Shown: positions 58,918 to 64,000 of the stretch, piece after piece
How the letters are laid out: each line of letters starts with the position of its first letter
How positions within the stretch are numbered: position 1 is the first letter of the stretch
NCBI RefSeq assembly: GCF_009649845.1
Contig: NZ_WJIE01000017.1
Location: forward strand, 1 to 64,000
Length of the DNA: 64,000 nucleotides
Reading direction: 5' to 3'
Source: Polyangium spumosum
GTDB lineage: Bacteria > Myxococcota_A > Polyangia > Polyangiales > Polyangiaceae
Notes under the pieces: model-generated
Seen by the model: the letters and a program-made list of their open reading frames with translations, nothing else
What the model was told of the DNA's origin: nothing
Database searches by the model: none
Made by a program: the position numbers and the translations under genes

Positions 58918-60699
58918 TTACTGCACGAGCCCGACGCCGCCCTTGCGCGGATCGGCGCCGACCGACAGCACACGCGCCCCGTCCGGGCCCTCCTGGATCG
59001 AGACGGCCTGCACGGCGGAGAAGTTCGGCTTGCTCGTGTCCACGACCTCGCCGCGCTTCTCCAGATCGGAGATCACCTCCGTGCCGACCGCCGCGTCGAT
59101 GAAGAGACCACCCGTCGGCGGCGTCTCGAAGCGCGGCGCCGCCACGGCCTTGTCCACGGGCAAACCGAACACGAGGTGCGACAGGAGCACCTGCGTCGTC
59201 CCCGTCGCGATACGCGTCCCGCCCGACCCGCCCAGCGCGAGCACGGGCTTGCCGTCCTTCAGCACGATCGTCGGCGTCATGCTCGACGTCGGACGCGCGC
59301 CTCCGCGCGGATAGTTCGGCCCCTTCGACATCCCGTAGAGCTTCTCCACGCGCTCGGCCGTGAAGTCCGCGAGCTCGTCGTTCAGCACGAACCCGCCCTC
59401 CGTCACGAGCTTCGCGCCGAACATGTTGTTCACCGTCGTCGTGATCGACGCGACGTTCCCCTCCGCGTCCACGGTCACGATGTGCGTCGTGCCCGCGTCG
59501 TTCACGGGGAACTTGTCCGCGGGCGTCGTCGACGTCATCGAGATCTTCGCGCGCCGCGCCTTCATGCGCTCGGGGCTCACCATCTTCGCCACGTCCATCT
59601 TCACGAACGCGGGATCCCCGAGCAGGCGCACCCGATCCGCCACCGCGCCGCGCATCGTCTCCGCGAGCAGGTGCGTGTACGCCCCCGAGTTGTGCCCGAG
59701 CGCTTCGAGGTCCGCCTTCGCATGCATGTGCAAGGTCTCGAGCATCATCACCCCGCCTGCCGAAGGAGGCGGCATCGTGGCGATCTCGTAGCCCTCCCAC
59801 CGCGTGCGCATCGGCTCTCGCTCGAGCACCTTGTACTCCTCGAGATCCTTCTTCGTCATGCGGCTCTTGCCGGCGCGCGCCGTGGCCAGGATGTCCGCCG
59901 CGATCGTCCCCTCGTAAAACGCCTTCTTCCCCTCGGCGCCGATCCTGCGCAGCGTCGCCGCGAGCGCCGGGTTCTTCACGGTCTCGCCCACCGGCACGAT
60001 CGCGCCGGCCTTCGCGAAGAGCCCGTACCGCGGCGCCGCGAGCAGCCACTTCTCGTTCCACTTCATCGCGCGGACCATGTGCGCGCTGACGGGAAACCCC
60101 TTCTCTGCCGCGTCTGCCGCGCCGCGCACGAGCTCGGCCATCGCGAGCTTGCCCCACCGCGCGTGCATCTCCGCGATCCCCGCGACCTCGCCCGGCACGC
60201 CCGTCATCACGCCGCGTTTGCCCTCGGGCGCGGGCCGCTTCGCGAGCTCCGTGGGCACGAGGTCTTTTGGCGCGGTCTCCCGGAAGTCGAGGATCCGGAT
60301 CTCCTTCGTCTTCGCGTCGTAGACCGTCGCGAACCCACCACCGCCGATCCCGCTCGACACCGGGTGCACCACGCCGATCGCCAGGGCCCCCGCGATCGCC
60401 GCGTCCACGGCGCTCCCGCCGCGGGCGAGCACGTCCATCGCGATCGCCGACGCCGTCGCGTTCTCCGTCGCCACCGCGTATTTGTGTTTCGCCGGCGCGG
60501 CGGGCGCGTCTGCCGTTCCTTGCGGGATCAGGTTCGCGGGCGGCGCGGCGGGCGTGGGCGCGGGCGGCGGGGCCTTCGCCGTGGCCTCGTCCGGCGAGCG
60601 CGCGGCCGGCGCGCTGCTGCAGCCCGATCCGGGCAGGGCGACGAGCAACGCGAGGGCGGCGGCAAACGATGCCGTCGAGAGGGCACGGAGAGTTCGCAT
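58918..60699 (-). CDS. ggt: Gamma-glutamyltransferase (exported, lipoprotein signal)
   Basis: Encodes 593 aa, ATG at 60699 with AGAGGAG eight bases upstream. The signal peptide ends in GSGC, so it may be lipid-anchored, with a Pro/Ala linker to about 55. The GGT fold is complete: FRETAPKD near 139, VPGEVAG near 168, the autocleavage and nucleophile Thr404 in DAGTTHIVTVD, and GGSGGTRIATG near 480. It cleaves the gamma-glutamyl bond of glutathione outside the cytoplasm. It is divergent from gshB with 98 bp between, so synthesis and breakdown of glutathione share one control region. Confidence 0.94.
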   Translation of the reverse strand: MRTLRALSTASFAAALALLVALPGSGCSSAPAARSPDEATAKAPPPAPTPAAPPANLIPQGTADAPAAPAKHKYAVATENATASAIAMDVLARGGSAVDAAIAGALAIGVVHPVSSGIGGGGFATVYDAKTKEIRILDFRETAPKDLVPTELAKRPAPEGKRGVMTGVPGEVAGIAEMHARWGKLAMAELVRGAADAAEKGFPVSAHMVRAMKWNEKWLLAAPRYGLFAKAGAIVPVGETVKNPALAATLRRIGAEGKKAFYEGTIAADILATARAGKSRMTKKDLEEYKVLEREPMRTRWEGYEIATMPPPSAGGVMMLETLHMHAKADLEALGHNSGAYTHLLAETMRGAVADRVRLLGDPAFVKMDVAKMVSPERMKARRAKISMTSTTPADKFPVNDAGTTHIVTVDAEGNVASITTTVNNMFGAKLVTEGGFVLNDELADFTAERVEKLYGMSKGPNYPRGGARPTSSMTPTIVLKDGKPVLALGGSGGTRIATGTTQVLLSHLVFGLPVDKAVAAPRFETPPTGGLFIDAAVGTEVISDLEKRGEVVDTSKPNFSAVQAVSIQEGPDGARVLSVGADPRKGGVGLVQ

Positions 60700-60797
60700 G
60701 GCAAGGCTCCTCTGCGCGGCCGGGCAGCCACGCGTGCGCTAGGATGCCCCGTCCGCGCCGCGGGGATCAACCACGGCCGATGGAGGAAAGCCAAACC

Positions 60798-61748
60798 ATG
60801 CGCTTCGTGTTCGTGATGGACCCTCTGACCCGCGTGAGCCACGACAAGGACACGACCTTCGCGTTCATCCGCGCAGCGCAGGCCCGGGGTCATCAGAGCT
60901 TCCACTGCCTCCCGCAAGACCTCTACGTCTCGCAAGGGTTTCCGTTCGCCACGGCGCATCGCGTCGAGATCCTCCCCGATCCGCCGTACATCACGCTGCG
61001 CCGGGACGAGGGCGCCGTGCGCTTGCCTCTGCACGACGTCGAGGCCGTCTTCATCCGCAAGGATCCGCCCTTCGATCAGGCCTACCTCTACGCGACGCTC
61101 ATGCTCGAGCCCGCGCGCGGCAAGACGCTCATCATCAACGACCCGCGTGGCCTGCGCGACGCCAACGAAAAACTCTACGCGCTCGGCTTCTCCGAGTGGA
61201 CGCCGAAGACCTTGGTCACCGCCGATCGCGACATGATCCACGACTTCGTCCGCGACGTCGGCGGCACCGCGGTCATCAAGCCGCTCGACGGCGCCGGCGG
61301 CTGGGGCGTGATGATGCTGCGATCCGACGACAAGAACGCCCGCGCCATCGCCGACATGCTCACGGGCGAAGGACAACGGCTCGCGATGGTGCAGGAGTTC
61401 CTCCCGGCCGTGTCCGAGGGCGACAAGCGTATCCTCCTGCTCGACGGCGAGCCGCTCGGCGCGATCCTGCGTGTCCCGCGCGGCGACGAGATCCGCTCGA
61501 ACATCCACGTCGGCGGCCGCGTCGTCCCGACCGACCTCACGCCGCGCGAGCGCGAGCTCGTCCGCTCCGTCGGCGCGCGCCTCAAGGCCGACGGCCTCGT
61601 CTTCGTGGGCCTCGACGTCATCGGCGAGCACCTCACCGAGGTCAACGTCACGAGCCCGACCGGCATCCAGGAGCTCAGCCGCTTCACCGGCCAGGACCAG
61701 GCCGCCCGCGTCATCGAGTGGGCCGAAAAGACGGCGCGCACGCGCTGA
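60798..61748 (+). CDS. gshB: Glutathione synthetase
   Basis: Encodes 316 aa, ATG at 60798 after GGAGGAAAG. It matches prokaryotic GshB: VFVMDPLTRVSHDKDTTFAF at the start, RKDPPFDQAYLY, KPLDGAGGWGVMML in the ATP-grasp loop, and EVNVTSPTGIQEL at the end. It adds glycine to gamma-glutamylcysteine in the cytoplasm. No gshA is in the window. TAGGAT at 60740-60745 is a candidate -10, leaving a leader of about 45 nt. It is divergent from ggt. Confidence 0.96.
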   Translation: MRFVFVMDPLTRVSHDKDTTFAFIRAAQARGHQSFHCLPQDLYVSQGFPFATAHRVEILPDPPYITLRRDEGAVRLPLHDVEAVFIRKDPPFDQAYLYATLMLEPARGKTLIINDPRGLRDANEKLYALGFSEWTPKTLVTADRDMIHDFVRDVGGTAVIKPLDGAGGWGVMMLRSDDKNARAIADMLTGEGQRLAMVQEFLPAVSEGDKRILLLDGEPLGAILRVPRGDEIRSNIHVGGRVVPTDLTPRERELVRSVGARLKADGLVFVGLDVIGEHLTEVNVTSPTGIQELSRFTGQDQAARVIEWAEKTARTR

Positions 61749-61788
61749 AAACTTGGCCCGCTCGCCTCGCCTTGGCGAGCCTCCGGCC

Positions 61789-62103
61789 ATGGCTCCACCT
61801 GCCCACGTCTGCGCCGTCTGCGCCGCCGAGGCCTCGGCGACGTCCTCGCTCGTACGTGTCTACGTCGAAGGACGCACGCTCCACCTCTGCCGCAGCCACG
61901 CCGCCTCCGTCGTCGCCGTACGCCCGGAGACCTTCGAAGAGCTACGCGCCCTCTTCGTCGGCGCCGCCGTCCGCACGGACGGCGGCGTCGAGCGCAGGTC
62001 GCCCATCCCGCGCCGCTGGGGCGAGGATCGGCGCGCCTTCCCGCCGAGGCCCGAGGGCCGCCGCGTCTCGAGCGGCCGCCGCGCCACCGATCCCCACGAT
62101 TGA
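61789..62103 (+). CDS. Small zinc-binding-like protein
   Basis: Encodes 104 aa, ATG at 61789. CAVCAAE near residue 8 and HLCRSHA near 32 form a CxxC and CxxH set that could bind zinc, as in short proteins that carry a broken zinc ribbon. The C-terminal 45 residues are Arg/Pro-rich and disordered. No export signal. It lies between gshB and folK, 40 and 22 bp apart, probably co-transcribed. Function unknown. Confidence 0.65.
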   Translation: MAPPAHVCAVCAAEASATSSLVRVYVEGRTLHLCRSHAASVVAVRPETFEELRALFVGAAVRTDGGVERRSPIPRRWGEDRRAFPPRPEGRRVSSGRRATDPHD

Positions 62104-62125
62104 GCGGGCGCCCTACACGCGCTGT

Positions 62126-62614
62126 ATGAAACACGCCCGGCGTATCGCCCTCGCCCTCGGCTCGAACCTCGGCGACCGCGAGGCCACCCTCGCGCGCGCT
62201 ATCGCCGACCTCCGCGCCACACCCGGGTTTGTCGTGGTCGACTGCTCGCCGCTGTACGTCACGCCGCCCGCGGGCGGGCCACCTCAGGGGGATTACTTGA
62301 ATGGCGCCGTCCTCCTCTCGACGGCCCTGCCGGCGCGGGAGGTCCTCGAGCGCACGCAGGCCATCGAGCGAGCGCTCGGCCGTGTCCGGCCCGATCCCGT
62401 GCGCTGGGGCCCTCGCACGATCGACATCGACATCCTCTGGATCGAGGGTGAATGCATCGACGAACCCGGCCTCGAAGTCCCGCACCCGCGCCTCGAAGGC
62501 CGCGTCTTCGCGCTCCGCCCGCTGCTCGACGTCGCTCCCGACGCGGCGCACCCGCGCACGGGCAAACGTTACGACGTGTTGCCTGCGGCGAGCTTGCCGA
62601 TCACGCGGGCATAA
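62126..62614 (+). CDS. folK: Hydroxymethyl-dihydropterin pyrophosphokinase
   Basis: Encodes 162 aa, the usual size. ALALGSNLGDREATL opens the fold and the family signature WGPRTIDIDIL is complete, with VPHPRLEGRVFALRPLLDV following. It transfers pyrophosphate from ATP to 6-hydroxymethyl-dihydropterin in folate synthesis. No folP or folB is adjacent. The ATG at 62126 lacks a strong ribosome binding site. Confidence 0.95.
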   Translation: MKHARRIALALGSNLGDREATLARAIADLRATPGFVVVDCSPLYVTPPAGGPPQGDYLNGAVLLSTALPAREVLERTQAIERALGRVRPDPVRWGPRTIDIDILWIEGECIDEPGLEVPHPRLEGRVFALRPLLDVAPDAAHPRTGKRYDVLPAASLPITRA

Positions 62615-62623
62615 CTGTATCTT
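62594..62623 (+). promoter_or_regulatory. Promoter candidate, leaderless arrangement
   Basis: TTGCCG (62594-62599) and TATCTT (62618-62623) are 18 bp apart, overlapping the end of folK. The ATG of the next gene follows exactly six bases after the -10 and no Shine-Dalgarno is present. Confidence 0.4.
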
Positions 62624-62629
62624 CGCGCC

Positions 62630-63262
62630 ATGCGAATGCTTCGACTTTCCTTGATCGGGATTTTTCTTGTGGGTGCCCTTCCTCTCGTCGCCGCTTGCGG
62701 CGGGAACGTGACGCAAAACGGGCAAGGGGGTTCGGGCGGCGGCAGCGGCGGCGCCGGCGGCGCGGGCGCGGGCGGCGGGTCGGTCGACGGCAAGCTCGCT
62801 TGCATGGATTTCTGCCACCTCGCCGACGTCAACGACTGCCAGATGATGTTCGGCGATTGCACCACGTTCTGCGACGAGGTCTTCGCAGAGGGAGGGCCGG
62901 AGTGCGAGGACGAATTCGGCGCGCTCTTCGCCTGCTACCTCCCCACCGCCAAGAGCTGTCCGGACGAACCGCCGCCCGAGTGCAACGACGAGGCCGCGGC
63001 GGCACAACAATGCCAGGCGCAGAACGGCTGCGTCGAGGGCGAATGCTTCGGCAGCGCCGGTATGAACGGCGAGACGAGCTGCGGCTGCACCTCGACCTGC
63101 AAGGGCACGCCCTATTCGACGAGCTGCGAGACGCCCGGCGGCGGCGGGATGACGACCTGCACCTGCTCGATGGGCGACACGGTCGTCGGCACCTGCACGA
63201 ATACCGATGCCAATGAATGCGGCGTGAAGACGAGCTGCTGCGCCGAGCTCTTCAACCTCTGA
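62630..63262 (+). CDS. Cys-rich lipoprotein with Gly/Ser linker
   Basis: Encodes 210 aa, ATG at 62630. The signal peptide ends in VAAC (lipid Cys near 23), followed by a Gly/Ala/Ser linker to about 50. The mature domain has over 20 cysteines in spacings like CHLADVNDC, CTTFCDEVF and CGCTSTC, so it is likely a disulfide-stabilised extracytoplasmic domain of the type seen in many myxobacterial lipoproteins. Function unknown. It ends one base before the stop of the convergent CBS gene. Confidence 0.8.
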   Translation: MRMLRLSLIGIFLVGALPLVAACGGNVTQNGQGGSGGGSGGAGGAGAGGGSVDGKLACMDFCHLADVNDCQMMFGDCTTFCDEVFAEGGPECEDEFGALFACYLPTAKSCPDEPPPECNDEAAAAQQCQAQNGCVEGECFGSAGMNGETSCGCTSTCKGTPYSTSCETPGGGGMTTCTCSMGDTVVGTCTNTDANECGVKTSCCAELFNL

Positions 63263-63263
63263 G

Positions 63264-63668
63264 CTAACCCACCTCGGGCGCGGGCGGCATCACCTTCTCC
63301 ACGAAATACCGGAGCACGTCGAGCGGGGTGATGATCCCGACGAGCCGCCCATTCCGTATCACCGGCAAATGGTGGATCTGGGCCGTCCGCAGGATGTTCA
63401 TCACCTCGTCCGTCGTGGCGAACTCGTCCACGACGATCGGCGGGTGGCTCATCACGTCGCGCGCCGCCGCTCCGGGCGTCAGCCCTTGCAGGAGCGTCGC
63501 CATCAGATCCGTCTCGCTCACGAATCCGACCACGCGCTCGTGCTCGTCGACGACCGGGACGCCGCCGATCCGCGCGTCCACGAGCAGCCGTGCGATCTCC
63601 TCGAGCGGCGTCCCGAGCGAGACGGCCTCGGCGTGATGCGTCATGATGTGGCGCGCGTGTCCCTTCAT
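63264..63668 (-). CDS. Two-CBS-domain protein
   Basis: Encodes 134 aa from the ATG at 63668. Two CBS repeats occupy almost the whole chain: ARHIMTHHAEAVSLGTPLEEI with GGVPVVDEHERVVGFVSETDL, and VMSHPPIVVDEFATTDEVM with HHLPVIRNGRLVGIITPLDVL. Such stand-alone pairs bind adenosine nucleotides and act on partner enzymes or transporters. The frame is open 13 codons upstream but relatives start near the first motif. Partner unknown. Confidence 0.9.
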   Translation of the reverse strand: MKGHARHIMTHHAEAVSLGTPLEEIARLLVDARIGGVPVVDEHERVVGFVSETDLMATLLQGLTPGAAARDVMSHPPIVVDEFATTDEVMNILRTAQIHHLPVIRNGRLVGIITPLDVLRYFVEKVMPPAPEVG

Positions 63669-63752
63669 GGCCGGGGAAGAATGCAGCCTCGCGCCTTGCC
63701 TGTCCACCCCTCGCGAGCGTCCGTCCTCACGTGAGCGGGCCAGAATTCCATA

Positions 63753-64000
63753 TCAAACGAGGCGCGAGCGTCCCCGCGCCTTGAGCGCCGCCACGACCTC
63801 CTTCACGTCCTGCGCGCGCGCCCGGGGCACGACGAGCAAGGCGTCGTCGGTCTCCACGACGACGATGTCCTCCACGCCGACGAGCGCGATCACGCGTTTG
63901 CCCTCGTCCGCGCCCGCGCGCAGGTCCATCACCAGGTTCCGCCGCGCGTCGACGAAGAGCGCGCCCTTCGGCGCCGCATTCTGCTGCGCGTCCTTCTCCG
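63753..64000 (-). CDS. Mannose-1-phosphate guanylyltransferase, C-terminal part (runs off the window)
   Basis: The last 82 codons are visible; the start lies beyond base 64000. They contain RRNLVMDLRAG, then VIALVGVEDIVVVETDDALLVV and PRARAQDVKEVVAALK, the conserved end of ManC-type enzymes that make GDP-mannose from mannose-1-phosphate for polysaccharide and glycoprotein building. The stop codon TGA is at 63753-63755. Confidence 0.85.
   Translation of the reverse strand, partial: EKDAQQNAAPKGALFVDARRNLVMDLRAGADEGKRVIALVGVEDIVVVETDDALLVVPRARAQDVKEVVAALKARGRSRLV

Overview
The window is very GC-rich, dense in genes and contains no rRNA or tRNA that I can find. Lipoproteins with long Gly/Ser linkers, two soluble eukaryote-like Ser/Thr kinases, strong GC bias in third codon positions and a T6SS spike island all point to a myxobacterium, most likely of the Polyangium/Sorangium group (inference from gene style, not from a marker gene). 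About 60 genes lie on both strands in short operons. Layout: 1-8.4 kb holds exported proteins of unknown function, a Fur-family repressor and a large DUF4139 lipoprotein. 8.4-9.9 kb holds two small membrane-protein genes. 9.96-19.7 kb is a co-directional T6SS spike and effector island: VgrG, PAAR, an FHA-DUF4123 fusion, a small helical protein, a Tle1-type (DUF2235) phospholipase, a second VgrG with a C-terminal ADP-ribosyl-cyclase-like domain, a translationally coupled candidate immunity protein, and a MepA-like murein endopeptidase. A convergent DUF2169 gene closes it. No TssB/C/J/K/L/M or ClpV genes are present, so this is an auxiliary island that must use an apparatus encoded elsewhere. 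22-36 kb is mixed housekeeping and signalling: an Rpn-type nuclease, a homocysteine methyltransferase/methylenetetrahydrofolate reductase, a dienelactone hydrolase, a Ser/Thr kinase with a zinc ribbon, a DUF2383 protein, peptide deformylase, an HNH protein, a Cys-poor DksA/TraR protein behind a striking 13-bp inverted repeat, and several lipoproteins. 36.2-40.8 kb is an arginine operon: argC, a single-frame argJ-argB fusion, and a flavin oxidoreductase. 41-50.6 kb carries a kinase fused to a GGDEF-like domain without its signature motif, a lipoprotein agmatine-deiminase homologue, ffh with a Met/Gly/Pro repeat tail, and small membrane or secreted proteins. 50.6-55.6 kb carries a trypsin-fold protein that appears to lack its catalytic His and Ser, a zinc-ribbon partner, and a lipoprotein joining a PDZ domain to a NuoH-like membrane domain. 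55.6-64 kb carries an orphan ABC ATPase, a PhaR-like regulator, an ECF sigma/anti-sigma pair, divergent ggt and gshB, folK, a CBS protein and the 3' end of a mannose-1-phosphate guanylyltransferase gene. Two points deserve most attention. First, the VgrG2 C-terminus shows by eye the conserved residues of the CD38/ADP-ribosyl cyclase fold and is followed by a 4-bp-overlapping candidate immunity gene. Second, many genes without a Shine-Dalgarno sequence have a -10-like hexamer ending 6-8 nt before the start codon, which suggests that leaderless transcripts are common here. All family assignments were made by reading motifs; no database search was run.
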